Origin: Sphingomonas sp. BK580
GTDB lineage: Bacteria > Pseudomonadota > Alphaproteobacteria > Sphingomonadales > Sphingomonadaceae
Assembly: GCF_014194975.1 (NCBI RefSeq)
Contig: NZ_JACIAY010000002.1
Location: 602,620 to 666,619, forward strand
DNA: 64,000 bases
Direction: 5' to 3'
Below, piece after piece: positions 37,740 to 47,434 of the stretch (its first letter is position 1; every line of letters starts with the position of its first letter). The translations under genes and the position numbers were made by a program. The notes beneath the pieces were generated by a model. That model searched no databases, was not told where the DNA came from, and worked only from the letters and a program-made list of their open reading frames with translations.

Positions 37740-39065
37740 CTATCTCGGAAGCCGTATGGTGACACCGAATGCCCGCTCGGATCGGGACAGAATTGCATTG
37801 CCGCCATGACCAACGGCGATGGCGCGAACGAGGGCAAGGCCCAGCCCATGCCCGTCAGTGGTACGTGACGCCTCGGCGCGCGCGAAACGCTGAAACAGGC
37901 GTTTGGCATCAGCGGGGTGAACGCCTGGGCCGTCATCCTCCAGCGCCACCTCGATCGCATCCTGCGTAGCCGTTGCAGCCAGTGTCGCTGTGGTGCCGGG
38001 CGGCGTGTGGCGCAACACGTTCTCCAACAGGTTCGACAGCGCCTGAGCCAGCAGACGGCGGTCGCCCTCGACACGCAAGCAGGCCGGTATATCCGCCGAT
38101 AACAGGTGGCCGCTGGCCTCAAAGTCGGGGCGATAAGTTTCGGCCATGTCCTCCAGCAGCGCCGACAGGTCGATCGACCCTAACGCCCGACGTTCAGCCA
38201 GCCCTTCGACTTCGGCAATGCGCAGCAGCGCGGCGAATATCTCCAGCAGATCGTCGGCTTGCCGCCGTGCCGCCTCGATCGCGCCCGCGTCCCCGGCCGC
38301 GGCGCGGTCGAGCTGGTTGCACAGGCGGGTCAAAGGCGTGCGCAGGTCGTGGGCGACGTCGGTCGATACCTGCCGCAGATTATCCATCAGCGCGGCGATG
38401 CGATCGAGCATCCGGTTGAGGGTGGCGGCGAGGCGGTCAAACTCGCTGTCCGACCCGTCGCGTGGCACCCGCTGCGTCAGGTCGCCGGCGATGATCGCCT
38501 GCGCAGTGGTATCGATGCGTGACAGGCGACGCCGAGTGAGCCATCCGACCAGCACGGCCGCGCCGATCCCCAGCGCCAGCATCGTCGCCAGCGCGGTCGC
38601 GAACAGCGACGCCAGCGTCCGGTCGATCGCCGCGAGATCGCGCCGGTCGGCGACGACGACCAGCATCCCGCCGGGCAGCGGCGTGGCGAGCGCCTGACCG
38701 ACGCCGGCATCAGCGCCGCGCCGGAAACCCAAATGCTCCTGATAGCCCGGCTCGACCGGCGTCAGCGGCGTGATCGTCGCGGCGATCGTCCGCCCGGCGC
38801 GGTCGATGAGCAGATAATCGAGGCTCGCCTCGTTGCGGGCATCCTTGCGCAGGCGGACTGCGTCCGCCACCCCCGCCAAGCCGCCTTCGCGCGCCTCGGC
38901 CATCAGCGCATGCGTCTCGACCGCGACGCGGTGGTCGAGTTGCTCCTCCAACGCCTCGTGCGTCACCTCATAGGCGACAGCACCGATCGCCAGCGTCGCG
39001 ACGCTGAACGCCAGCGCGACCAGCACGACGATGCCGAAAGTCGAGCGCCACAGGCGGGCGAGCAT
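37740..39065 (-). CDS. Membrane histidine kinase of efflux operon 1
   Basis: 441 residues. CusS-like architecture: TM1 (about 11-33), a short periplasmic sensor loop (35-155), TM2 (about 157-178), HAMP (about 178-232), HisKA with the phospho-His in STDVAHDLRTPLTRL (about 240-254), and HATPase with NLLENVLRHTPPG, DDGPGVHPADA and HGLGLALVRA. It is the last gene of a five-gene operon and begins directly after the regulator stop. The sensor probably detects the transported compound or metal in the periplasm; the ligand cannot be read from the sequence. Confidence 0.93.
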   Translation of the reverse strand: MLARLWRSTFGIVVLVALAFSVATLAIGAVAYEVTHEALEEQLDHRVAVETHALMAEAREGGLAGVADAVRLRKDARNEASLDYLLIDRAGRTIAATITPLTPVEPGYQEHLGFRRGADAGVGQALATPLPGGMLVVVADRRDLAAIDRTLASLFATALATMLALGIGAAVLVGWLTRRRLSRIDTTAQAIIAGDLTQRVPRDGSDSEFDRLAATLNRMLDRIAALMDNLRQVSTDVAHDLRTPLTRLCNQLDRAAAGDAGAIEAARRQADDLLEIFAALLRIAEVEGLAERRALGSIDLSALLEDMAETYRPDFEASGHLLSADIPACLRVEGDRRLLAQALSNLLENVLRHTPPGTTATLAATATQDAIEVALEDDGPGVHPADAKRLFQRFARAEASRTTDGHGLGLALVRAIAVGHGGNAILSRSERAFGVTIRLPR

Positions 39066-39743
39066 CTATTCGCCCCGGATCATGTAGCCGGCACCGCGCA
39101 CCGTTTCGATTGCATCAGCGTCGAAGCCGGCGTTGAGCTTGGAGCGCAGTCGACTCAGATGCGTCTCGACGATGTTGGTCTTCGGGTCGAAATCGAAATC
39201 CCACACCCGCTCCAGCAGCATGGTGCGCGTCATCACCCGGCGCGGGTTGCGCATCAGCTCGGCGAGCAGCGCGAACTCGCGCGGTTGCAGGGTGACGCGC
39301 CGGCCGTCGCGCTCGACGGCGCGACGATGCAGGTCGAGGACGATATCGCCGACCCGGAGCAGATGCGTGTAGTCGCCGCGCGGTGCCGGCCGACGCGCCA
39401 GCGCATTGAGGCGAGCGGCGAGTTCGGAGAAGGCGAAGGGCTTGACCAGATAGTCGTCGGCACCGCCCTCCAGCCCCTCGACGCGATCGGCGATACCGCC
39501 CACCGCGGTCAGCATCAGGACCGGAGTCGCGTCGCCAGCCGCGCGCAACGCCTTCACCAGCGCCAGGCCGTCGAGGCCGGGCAGCATCCGGTCGACCACG
39601 ATCGCATCGAAGCCCCCACCGGTCGCCTGGAACAGTCCGTCGCGACCATCCTCGCTGACCGCGATCTGATGTCCGGCCTGCCCCAGCCCCTGCGCGACGA
39701 AGGCGCGGGTGTCGCTATCATCCTCGACGATCAATATCCGCAT
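39066..39743 (-). CDS. OmpR-family response regulator of efflux operon 1
   Basis: 225 residues. Receiver domain (VEDDSDTR near 6-13, phospho-Asp near 51 in AIVVDRMLPG, Lys in YLVKPFAFSEL) and a winged-helix DNA-binding domain (about 128-222, LQPREFALLAELMRNP to ETVRGAGYMIRG). The start is the MRILIVEDD ATG at 39743; a longer upstream frame overlaps the OMF gene antisense and is not needed. It follows the OMF gene by seven bases and abuts the kinase, so the regulator is made with the pump it most likely controls (positive feedback). Confidence 0.95.
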   Translation of the reverse strand: MRILIVEDDSDTRAFVAQGLGQAGHQIAVSEDGRDGLFQATGGGFDAIVVDRMLPGLDGLALVKALRAAGDATPVLMLTAVGGIADRVEGLEGGADDYLVKPFAFSELAARLNALARRPAPRGDYTHLLRVGDIVLDLHRRAVERDGRRVTLQPREFALLAELMRNPRRVMTRTMLLERVWDFDFDPKTNIVETHLSRLRSKLNAGFDADAIETVRGAGYMIRGE

Positions 39744-39750
39744 CGCGCGA

Positions 39751-41127
39751 CTATCGCGTAGCAGCGTCAGTTCGCCAACCGCCGCCCAAAGCGCGGAAGA
39801 GAGCGACCTCGGTTTGAGACACCGCCAGATCGGACTGGACCTGTTGCAACGTCGCCGATGCGGTTGCTCGCTGCGCGTCGACCTGGAGCAGACCGGGTGC
39901 GTCGCCGAGGCGGACCCGGGCAACCGCGCGCCGCGCATAGGCCTGCGCCTCGCGCGAGGCGGTCGCCAGATCGCGGTTGCGCCGGGTCTCGGCGTCGTAG
40001 GTCGCCAGCGCCGTCTCGACCTCGCGCAGCGCGCGCAGCGCCGCCACGTCCCATCCGGCCAGCGCCGAGCGCTCGGTAGCGCGGGCCTGTTCCAGCCTTG
40101 CGCGTGCCGGTGCCTGGTTGGGAAAGGCCCAGCTGACGAGCGGCGTCACCGCCGCGCTGATCCCGCCGGACAGCAACCCGACAGCCGCGCCCAGATTGAC
40201 CCGCGGATAGAGGTCCGCGCGTGCCACGCCGATCCGTGCGGCCGCGGCGGCAAGGCGGCGCTCCGCCTCGCGCACGTCGGGGCGGCGCAACAGCAACGCG
40301 GTCCCGTCGCCGACCGGTGCCGCCCCGCGCAGGCGAGGCGCAGCGGTGCAGGCGAAGCGCCAGGCGCGCGCCTCGGCGGGGGGGCGACCCTGCAGCGTCG
40401 CAAGTCGATACAGCGCATTAGCGCGCTGTGCCTCGAATGGCGCGATGGCGGCGCGGGTGGCGGCGGCGATCGTCGCGACCTGCGACACCTCCAGCGGCGA
40501 CACCTCGCCCGCGCGAAGCTGTTCACGGACCAGCCCGACCGACCGATCCTGCGCCGCAGCGACCTCGCGCGCGGTGGCGATGGCGCGGCTCGATCCGCAC
40601 AGGTCGACATAGGCCAGCACGGTGTCGGCGACGACCGCGACGCGCAAGCCGTCGACGACGGCCGCCTGGGCCTCCGCGTCCGCCCCCGCCGCAGTCGCGG
40701 CCGAGCGAAGCCGGCCGAACAGGTCGAGATCCCAGCTCGCGGTCGCGGCGATATCGTAGTCTGTCGTCGGGACATTACCCGACGCGCTCGGCTGTCCGGC
40801 GGGGTTGTCGACTCCAAGCGCGCTCTCGATCGTCGTCTGCGGCAGCCGCGCCGCCCGTGCCTGTCGCAAGGCCGCGCGTGCGCCGTCGAGATTGGCATAG
40901 GCGACGCGCAGATCGGCGTTAGCAGCCAATGCCGAGCGCACCAGTCCGTCGAGCACGGGATCGTCATAGAGCCGCCACCAGTCGTCGGGCACCGGCGCGA
41001 TCGAGGCCACCGGAAGCGACGCGAAGGCCCCGGTGGCGCTGTCCGGCGCCACGGTGGGCGGCGGCTTGGGCACGCTCATGCAGGCGGATGCGAGTAGGGC
41101 TGCGGCGGGGGCCAGGCGGCGGATCAT
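39751..41127 (-). CDS. NodT-type outer-membrane efflux lipoprotein
   Basis: 458 residues. The outer-membrane channel of a tripartite pump. The signal peptide ends in a lipobox (LLASAC, Cys16), and [23 protein letters not shown] is the classical NodT/OprM start. Two OEP repeats follow, each a coiled-coil/beta-barrel unit (about 60-245 and 260-445), including [32 protein letters not shown]. The start overlaps the RND stop by four bases (ATGA). Together with the RND and MFP genes it forms a complete pump. Confidence 0.95.
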   Translation of the reverse strand: MIRRLAPAAALLASACMSVPKPPPTVAPDSATGAFASLPVASIAPVPDDWWRLYDDPVLDGLVRSALAANADLRVAYANLDGARAALRQARAARLPQTTIESALGVDNPAGQPSASGNVPTTDYDIAATASWDLDLFGRLRSAATAAGADAEAQAAVVDGLRVAVVADTVLAYVDLCGSSRAIATAREVAAAQDRSVGLVREQLRAGEVSPLEVSQVATIAAATRAAIAPFEAQRANALYRLATLQGRPPAEARAWRFACTAAPRLRGAAPVGDGTALLLRRPDVREAERRLAAAAARIGVARADLYPRVNLGAAVGLLSGGISAAVTPLVSWAFPNQAPARARLEQARATERSALAGWDVAALRALREVETALATYDAETRRNRDLATASREAQAYARRAVARVRLGDAPGLLQVDAQRATASATLQQVQSDLAVSQTEVALFRALGGGWRTDAATR

Positions 41128-44100
41128 GCCAGCGCCTCCTTGTGTGCGGCAGCAGGCGGCACGGCGCGTTCCTCGCCATAGCGGGCATAGAGCGCAGGCA
41201 GCAGCAGCAGGTTGAGCGCGGTCGACGAGATGAGGCCGCCGAGGATCACGATCGCCATCGGATGCTCGATCTCGTGCCCCGGCGCGTTGCCGGCGACGAT
41301 CAGCGGGACCAGCGCGAGGCCGGCGCAGGCGGCGGTCATGAGGATCGGCACCAGACGTTCCTCGGCCCCGCGCAGCACCAGTTCGCGGCCGAAGGTCATC
41401 CCCTCATGCCGTTCGAGATGCTGGTAATGCGACAGGAGCATGATGCCGTTACGCGCGGCGATGCCGATGACGGTGACGAACCCGACCAGCGACCCCAGCG
41501 ACAGCGTGCCCCCGGTCAGCGCGACCGCCATCACACCCCCGACCAGCGCGAACGGCAGGCTGACGGCGACCAGCGCCGTGATGCGGCGCGAGCGGAACTC
41601 CATCCATACCAGCAGCAGGATGCCGACGAGGCAGAGCGCACCGATGCTCCACAACCGGCTGCGCGATTCCTTCAGCGCGGCATATTCGCCCAGCACCTGC
41701 GGGTGATAGCCGGTCGCGAACGGCACCTTCGCGACCGCGGCGTCGACCGCCTGTGCGACCGTGCCGAGGTCCGCGCCTGCGACGTTCATCGTCACGTCTA
41801 GCCGACGCTGGCCGTTCTCGCGCTTCACCTCGTTGGGCGCGGGAGCGATCTCGATATCGGCGATATCGCCGAGCCGCACCGGCGCGCCGGTGACGGGTGC
41901 CTGGATCATCAGGTCGCGGAGCGCATGGACGCTGTTCCGCACCCGCGGCTCGCCCCACACCGCGACGTCGAACGCGCGCTGATCGCGATAGATTTCGCCG
42001 ACCTTGGCCTGCGCGACCAGTATCTGCGCCTGACGGCGGACCTCGCCCGCGGTCAGGCCGAGCCGCGCCAGTTCGGCAGGCCGCGGACGGATGCGGATTT
42101 GCGGGACCAGCACCTGGGATTCCAGCTTCAGGTCGGAGACGCCCGGAATACCGCTTATCGCATCGCGAACCCGTGCGCCGGCCGCGCGCAGCTCGGTCTG
42201 GTCGGGGCCGTAGATGCGGACGACGATCGTCGCGCCGGCACCGGTCAGCACCTCCTTGATCCGCTCGCGTAGGTAGGTCAGCACGTCGCGGTAGAGGCCG
42301 GGATAGCCCTCGACCACCTCCTTAATCCGCTTCACCGACGCATCGTAATCGGCATTCTCATCGAGGCTGATCCACAATTCGGTGAAGTTTGGACCGACCA
42401 CCTCGTCGGCCTGCTCGGCGCGACCGATATGCGCGCCGAAGTTGCGTATGCCGGGGATGCTGCGCAGCTCCTTAGAGGCGCGGATCGTGATCCGGTCCAT
42501 CGCCTCGATCGAGGTGCCCGGCTTCTCGACGAAGTGCATCAGGAAGTCGGTTTCGCGGAAGTCGGGAAGGAACTGGTCCTTGAAGGTCGCATAGCCGACA
42601 CCCGCCAGCAGCAGACCGCTCGCGACAATCCCGACCGCCAGCGCCGGCCGTCCGACGACGCGCGGCAGGAAGCCGACATAGCGGCGCTTCAGTGCGGCGA
42701 CGATGCGGGTGTCGCGCTCCCCGGTCAGCGGTGCGCTCGGCAGGAGCAGCAGGCACATCGCCGGCGTGACGGTCAGCGCGACCAGCAGTGACATGCCGAT
42801 CGCCAGCACATAGGCGATGGCGAGCGGCTGGAAGAAGGTGCCCGCGACCCCGCCGAGGAAGAAGATGGGCACGAACACCAGCATCACGATCAGCGAGGCG
42901 AACACTACTGCCGAGCGCACTTCCAGCGACGCGGCCAGCACCACCGCAAACGCGGGCTTCGGATCGGCGGCCTCGCGGTTCAGCCGCAGGCGACGCGCGA
43001 TATTCTCCACGTCGATGATCGCATCGTCAACCACTTCGCCCAGCGCGATCACGAGGCCGGCGATTATCATCACGTTGATCGTCGCACCCGACCACAGCAG
43101 CATCAGTCCCGCGCCGAGCAGCGAAAGCGGGATCGCAACCAGGCTGATCGTCGCCTGTCGCCAGTCGCGGGTGAACAGGAACAGCACCGCCGCCACCAGC
43201 GCGCAGCCGATCATCAGCGCACGGGTGAGATTGTCGATCGAGCGTTCGATGAAGGTCGCCGGCCGGAAGATGGTCGTATCGACCTTCACGTCCTTGAGGC
43301 CGGGCTTCAGCTCGGCGAACGCGGCCTCGACCGCGCGGGTCAGCTCCAGCGTGTTGGCGGTGGGCTGTTTCTCGACGATCAGCATGATGCCGGGGCCGTC
43401 GTCGATGATGGCGTTGCCGATCGGCGCGTTGAAGCCATCGACCACGCGCGCGACATCGCCGATCCGAACCGGCGCTTCGCCCGCCTGCTTGACGATCGCT
43501 CGGGCGAGGTCGGCCGCAGTCTGGACGGTGCCCGCCTGCTGAACCGCAAGCCGCTGGTTGGGTGTGTCGACGAACCCGCCGCCCCCGACCAGAACCGCTT
43601 CGCCCACTGCCGCGCGCACCTCCGCCAGCGTCACGCCGGCCGCGCGCAGACGATCGGGATCGACCAGCACCTGCAACTGCCGGTCGCGCTGCCCCCAGAC
43701 CGCGACATTGGCGACGCCGGGGACCGCCATCAATCGCGGCCGGATCGTCCAGCGCACTAGCTCGGATAACTGCATCTGGTCGAGCTTCGTCGACGACAGT
43801 CCGACCTTCATCGCGCGACTGGTCGAGGACAGCGGCGGCATCAGCACCGGTTGGCGCGCCGCGAGCGGCAGACGCGGCTGCACTTGCGCGATCCTCTCCC
43901 CGACCATCTGCCGTGCGCGGATCACGTCGGACCCGCGCTCGAACAGGATCTGGACCGACGACAGGCCCAACACCGATTTGGATCGCAGCGTCATCAGGCC
44001 GGGGACGCCATTGACCGCGGTCTCGATCGGCACCGTGACCAGGCTCTCGACTTCCTCGGTCGATAGGCCAGGTGCCTCGGTCTGGATTTCCACCAATGGC

Positions 44101-44231
44101 GGGGCGAACTCGGGAAACACGTCGAGCGGCACGTCGCGCCCGGCGCGGACCCCGAGCACCACCAGCAGCGCGGCGAGCGCGAGGACGAGGACGCGCTGCG
44201 CCAGTGCGAAACGGACGAGCCGGCCGAGCAT
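41124..44231 (-). CDS. RND efflux pump, heavy-metal (CzcA/CusA-like) branch
   Basis: 1035 residues. An inner-membrane proton-driven pump with two six-helix halves. The N-terminus ([19 protein letters not shown] and [20 protein letters not shown]) is typical of the HME branch. The TM4 region reads [23 protein letters not shown] with an acidic pair in place of the usual single Asp. Porter domains are complete, and the C-terminal half holds [20 protein letters not shown]. The start ATG overlaps the MFP stop (ATGA) and the stop overlaps the OMF start. Metal substrate is suggested by branch and by the CusS-like kinase, but not proven. Confidence 0.93.
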   Translation of the reverse strand: MLGRLVRFALAQRVLVLALAALLVVLGVRAGRDVPLDVFPEFAPPLVEIQTEAPGLSTEEVESLVTVPIETAVNGVPGLMTLRSKSVLGLSSVQILFERGSDVIRARQMVGERIAQVQPRLPLAARQPVLMPPLSSTSRAMKVGLSSTKLDQMQLSELVRWTIRPRLMAVPGVANVAVWGQRDRQLQVLVDPDRLRAAGVTLAEVRAAVGEAVLVGGGGFVDTPNQRLAVQQAGTVQTAADLARAIVKQAGEAPVRIGDVARVVDGFNAPIGNAIIDDGPGIMLIVEKQPTANTLELTRAVEAAFAELKPGLKDVKVDTTIFRPATFIERSIDNLTRALMIGCALVAAVLFLFTRDWRQATISLVAIPLSLLGAGLMLLWSGATINVMIIAGLVIALGEVVDDAIIDVENIARRLRLNREAADPKPAFAVVLAASLEVRSAVVFASLIVMLVFVPIFFLGGVAGTFFQPLAIAYVLAIGMSLLVALTVTPAMCLLLLPSAPLTGERDTRIVAALKRRYVGFLPRVVGRPALAVGIVASGLLLAGVGYATFKDQFLPDFRETDFLMHFVEKPGTSIEAMDRITIRASKELRSIPGIRNFGAHIGRAEQADEVVGPNFTELWISLDENADYDASVKRIKEVVEGYPGLYRDVLTYLRERIKEVLTGAGATIVVRIYGPDQTELRAAGARVRDAISGIPGVSDLKLESQVLVPQIRIRPRPAELARLGLTAGEVRRQAQILVAQAKVGEIYRDQRAFDVAVWGEPRVRNSVHALRDLMIQAPVTGAPVRLGDIADIEIAPAPNEVKRENGQRRLDVTMNVAGADLGTVAQAVDAAVAKVPFATGYHPQVLGEYAALKESRSRLWSIGALCLVGILLLVWMEFRSRRITALVAVSLPFALVGGVMAVALTGGTLSLGSLVGFVTVIGIAARNGIMLLSHYQHLERHEGMTFGRELVLRGAEERLVPILMTAACAGLALVPLIVAGNAPGHEIEHPMAIVILGGLISSTALNLLLLPALYARYGEERAVPPAAAHKEALA

Positions 44232-45208
44232 CAGTGCGCCGCCCCGAACTCGGTGCCGAACAGTTCCGCCGCGCCATCGGTCACGACGTGCGCCCCGGCG
44301 GACAGGCCGCGCGCGAGCAGCGCCCGTCCGCCGCTTTCCGATGCCACCTCGACACGCTGGCGGACGAAGGTGTCGGGCGCGGTCTTCTGATAGACCCACT
44401 CGCCGCCATGAATGTCGCGCAGGATCGCAGTGGACGGCACCGACAGTCCTTCGGTCTGCCCCGCGAGCGGCAGGTCAACGGCGACACGTTGGCCTACGCG
44501 GAAGGTACGGTCACGATTGTCGACGGCGTAATACAGGTCGACGGTGCCCGCGACGGTGTTGGCGGATGGCGGCGCCTGCACCGGACGGGCGCTGTGTGGC
44601 GCGCCGGCCTCGCCGAGCGTGCGGACCATCGCGGCGGTCTCCCGACGCACATTCCCCATGTCACTGCCGAACACGGACGCACGGACCCACAGCACCGCTT
44701 GCGAGCCGAGCGAGGCGACGGCAGGCCCAAGCAAACGGCGCTGCTGACGTGCCGCGCCTAGCGCCGCCTGCGCTGCTGCGAGGGCTGCTGCGGCTTCGTC
44801 GCGCGCCCGGACACTGCCGGCTTCCTCGCGCACCAGGCTCTCGGCCCGACCGAGCGCGATCCGGGCGAGGCGAGCCTGCGCCGATGCGCGCGCCAGTTCG
44901 GCATCAGCCCCGGCCTGCTGGCTGCCGATCTGTTGGAGATTGATCGTCGAGTTGACCGGCACACCATTGGCGCTGATCGGCGGGACCACGATTTCGCCGG
45001 CCACCTCGCGCGTCGCCGTGGCCGATCCTCCGCCGACGCGCACCAGGCCGATGCCCAAGCGATGTTGCGCTTCGGGCGTCAGCGTCAGCTTCAGCAGCTC
45101 GCTTTCGTGCGCCATCGTCTCGGCATGAGCGGGCGGTACGGGCGGCTTCGCAGCCTTCTCGCCGCAACCGGCAAGCAGGATCGGGATCAGAAGGAAAGTG
45201 TGGCGCAT
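44231..45208 (-). CDS. Periplasmic adaptor (membrane fusion) lipoprotein of pump 1
   Basis: 325 residues. First gene of the efflux operon. Signal peptide with lipobox LAGC (Cys15), followed by a linker ([16 protein letters not shown]), a lipoyl/barrel-hybrid region, an alanine-rich alpha-hairpin (about 95-160, [24 protein letters not shown] in part), and a beta-barrel/membrane-proximal end ([16 protein letters not shown] to [25 protein letters not shown]). It is shorter than many CzcB proteins. No metal-binding His cluster of the CusB/CzcB type is obvious beyond a few His residues near the N-terminus. No strong ribosome site precedes it; a small dyad abuts its ATG. Confidence 0.9.
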   Translation of the reverse strand: MRHTFLLIPILLAGCGEKAAKPPVPPAHAETMAHESELLKLTLTPEAQHRLGIGLVRVGGGSATATREVAGEIVVPPISANGVPVNSTINLQQIGSQQAGADAELARASAQARLARIALGRAESLVREEAGSVRARDEAAAALAAAQAALGAARQQRRLLGPAVASLGSQAVLWVRASVFGSDMGNVRRETAAMVRTLGEAGAPHSARPVQAPPSANTVAGTVDLYYAVDNRDRTFRVGQRVAVDLPLAGQTEGLSVPSTAILRDIHGGEWVYQKTAPDTFVRQRVEVASESGGRALLARGLSAGAHVVTDGAAELFGTEFGAAH

Positions 45209-45256
45209 CGTGACGGCTTAGTCACGAAAGAGTGGGCGCTGCTGGAGCCGACTATA
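45209..45256 (-). promoter_or_regulatory. Leader of efflux operon 1: dyad and -10-like box
   Basis: CGTGAC (45209-45214) and GTCACG (45221-45226) form a 6-bp inverted repeat with a six-base spacer touching the adaptor start codon. A TATAGT hexamer (minus strand, 45251-45256, preceded by TTTG) lies 43 bases from the ATG and is a plausible -10 box, but no convincing -35 was found at the right distance. The dyad could be a hairpin that limits translation or a regulator half-site. Confidence 0.35.
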
Positions 45257-45322
45257 CAAAGCCCCAATGTAGCGGCACCCCGCTCTGGTTGCAGACGAGG
45301 AGTCCCGAGGTCACCCCGACTT

Positions 45323-45976
45323 TTATTCGGTTTCTGTGGCGCGTGAAGTTCGCACCCCCGTCAGGCGACGTCGGACGAACCATATTGCCGCCAGCACGAT
45401 CGCGCCCAGCAGGAACAAGTCGATCTTGTGAAACCAGGCCGACAATCTTGGGTCTGTGTTCCAGCGGCTCCCGAGCACCTGGCCGGCATAGGCCAGCCCG
45501 AGGCACCAAGGCAGTGACCCTATGAAGGTGCAGAGGTGAAAGCGCAGCAACGGCATCCGGGCGATCCCCGCAGGCAGCGCGATAAACGAGCGGATGCCCG
45601 GCAACATCCGACCTATCAGAACAGCCGCACCGCCGAAGCGCTCGAAAAACCGTTCCGATCGGTCAAGATCCTCGGGTGTGAGCAGGAGCCAACGTCCGTA
45701 ACGCTCGACCATGGGACGGCCACCGCGGCGCCCCGCCTCATACGCAAGAGCTGATCCGATATTACAGCCGACCGCTCCCGCAATCGCTACCAGCCAAAGG
45801 TCCAGGCGACCGGTCGAGACCAGATAACCGCTGAACGGCATGATGATTTCAGACGCCAGCGGGATGCAGGCGCTTTCGAGAGCCATCAAACCGATGATGC
45901 CAATATATCCGGTCGCAGCGATCGCGGCGACGATGCAGCCGGCCAACGTTGCAACCAGGTTGCTGATCGCAGTCAT
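45323..45976 (-). CDS. DedA family membrane protein
   Basis: 217 residues. DedA/SNARE-associated (VTT) proteins are membrane lipid carriers, several of which flip undecaprenyl phosphate and affect envelope stress and antimicrobial-peptide resistance. Family motifs are ESACIPLASEIIMPFSGYL (about 33-51), EAGRRGGRPMVERYGRWLLL (about 79-98), FFERFGGAAVLIGRMLPGIR (about 108-127) and SFIALPAGIARMP (about 128-140). Five to six hydrophobic segments are visible. AGGAA is eight bases before the ATG. Its moderate GC and place between two efflux operons mark it as part of the acquired block. Confidence 0.93.
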   Translation of the reverse strand: MTAISNLVATLAGCIVAAIAATGYIGIIGLMALESACIPLASEIIMPFSGYLVSTGRLDLWLVAIAGAVGCNIGSALAYEAGRRGGRPMVERYGRWLLLTPEDLDRSERFFERFGGAAVLIGRMLPGIRSFIALPAGIARMPLLRFHLCTFIGSLPWCLGLAYAGQVLGSRWNTDPRLSAWFHKIDLFLLGAIVLAAIWFVRRRLTGVRTSRATETE

Positions 45977-46061
45977 ATTGAAATTCCTGTGCGGGGATCG
46001 CGATCATCGAGCGCTGACAGCCGGGTGACGGCGCTATCCAGGCGGATCGGATGTGAGAGCA

Positions 46062-46702
46062 TCACGCCGCAGATATCTGCGAAAGTGCAAGACCGTAGGA
46101 CAAACTGTCGTATGGCGTTGCCGTATACGACGTTTGCGTCCGCGACGTGATGGCGAGCACGTCAGCGTGATCGTCGGGGAACACAACCGCGAGATCAAGT
46201 TCGACAGCGGTTCGCACTAGTGAGGAGAGACGCTCAGGCTCGTACGAAACGAGGATCAAGGCATCGAACAAGCTCACATCGAGGTTGGGGGGCAGATCGA
46301 CTGACGAGAATGCAACGATTGCGTCGATGCCCAGCGCCCTTGCCCAATGCTCGAGCCGGCGCCGGTGTCGACCATAGCCGATCATCGTCAGGCGATCACC
46401 CAGCTTCCCGCTGAGCGCAAAGGCCCGGATAGCGGTGACATAGCCCCGGCGATCGCCCGGCTTGCCGATGGCGAGGTAGTGCGTCGGCGGGCATGGTTGC
46501 CGACGTGCGCCATCCGGGCCGTCGCCATGTCGCACCAAATGACGGCATCCTTGCGCAGCGAGGTTTGATCCAGTCGGTACAGTTTGGCTTCGGGAGTGCG
46601 CAGGATCCATGCCCCGTTGGCTGGGGCAGCTTTCATCTTGCCGGACGTGTCTGCCGGCTCGCTCCGACCGATCGCGCCCACCATGTTCGCGCCAACTTCC
46701 AA
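46062..46702 (-). pseudogene. Frameshifted protein, possibly glycosyltransferase-like
   Basis: Two minus-strand frames join into one plausible protein. The first (from a TTG at 46702, or an ATG at 46684) gives GANMVGAIGRSEPADTSGK through KDAVIWCDMATARMAHVGNH. Near 46495-46505 the sense passes to another frame, giving THYLAIGKPGDRRGYVTAIR, LGDRLTMIGYGRHRRRLEHW, ILVSYEPERLSSLVRTAVEL and the end LALSQISAA. The second part resembles the donor-binding half of GT-B glycosyltransferases (IGYG, EPERLSS), but this is a weak match. It begins 18 bases after the PAP2 stop, so it may once have ended that operon. A sequencing error is an alternative to a true frameshift. Confidence 0.5.
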
Positions 46703-46720
46703 AGAAACGTGCCAGCCAGC

Positions 46721-47434
46721 TCACTTGGGTTCGCTCAAGCGCAGCGTCTGCTTGCCGAAGGTTTGTGACCCTCCGCGAATCCGTCGGGCGAAGACCTTTG
46801 TAACGGCGGCCGTCCAGCACAAGCCAACTGCCCAGCCAGCTGCAACATCCGTTGGCCAGTGGACGCCAAGGACGATCCGCGACGCACCGATAGCAAACAC
46901 CAGAAGCATGGCAGCAATTACCGCCAGATCCCATCGACGTCCGCCACCAGCGCCTGCCACAATGGCAATAGCTATCGAGCCATAGACGAAGGCGGAGTCC
47001 ATGGCGTGTCCGCTTGGAAAGCTTGCAGTCTGAACACGCACGAGATGCGAGACTACCATCGGCCTGGGTCGACCCACCGCCGCCTTGATGGCACTGATGA
47101 TGACAGCCCCGCCTGCGGTCGTGCATGCGAGGTAGGCGCACCACTGCCAGCGTCGCCTCACCGCGTACACTGCGATCGCGACCGTAGTCGCGATCCACAG
47201 GGTGACATTGTTCCCCATCACCGTCACGACACGCGAAATGGCAATCAGCCAACCATGATCGCCGGTGCGCTCGCGCACCCACATGAGAATGGCCGCATCG
47301 AGACCCGTCACCCGGCCTGTCATGAAGAGCGACGCGACGACGAGTAGAAGCCCTGCGGCCAGCGCGAGCAGTGCCCCCCCGTTTAGAATCCGTATGGGGA
47401 CAGTTGCTCGACTTATTCCATGTGGTCCCGTCAC
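46721..47434 (-). CDS. PAP2-family membrane phosphatase
   Basis: 237 residues from a GTG that overlaps the preceding stop (GTGA at 47431-47434). Membrane phosphatases of this family act on phosphatidic acid, undecaprenyl diphosphate or lipid A. All three active-site motifs are present: KAAVGRPRP, PSGHA and SRIVLGVHWPTDV. Five or six hydrophobic helices are visible. It is the last intact gene of the OMF-MFP-RND-propeller-PAP2 operon; its place there is unusual and suggests a link between the pump and lipid or envelope modification. Codon use is less GC-rich than the core. Confidence 0.92.
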   Translation of the reverse strand: MTGPHGISRATVPIRILNGGALLALAAGLLLVVASLFMTGRVTGLDAAILMWVRERTGDHGWLIAISRVVTVMGNNVTLWIATTVAIAVYAVRRRWQWCAYLACTTAGGAVIISAIKAAVGRPRPMVVSHLVRVQTASFPSGHAMDSAFVYGSIAIAIVAGAGGGRRWDLAVIAAMLLVFAIGASRIVLGVHWPTDVAAGWAVGLCWTAAVTKVFARRIRGGSQTFGKQTLRLSEPK

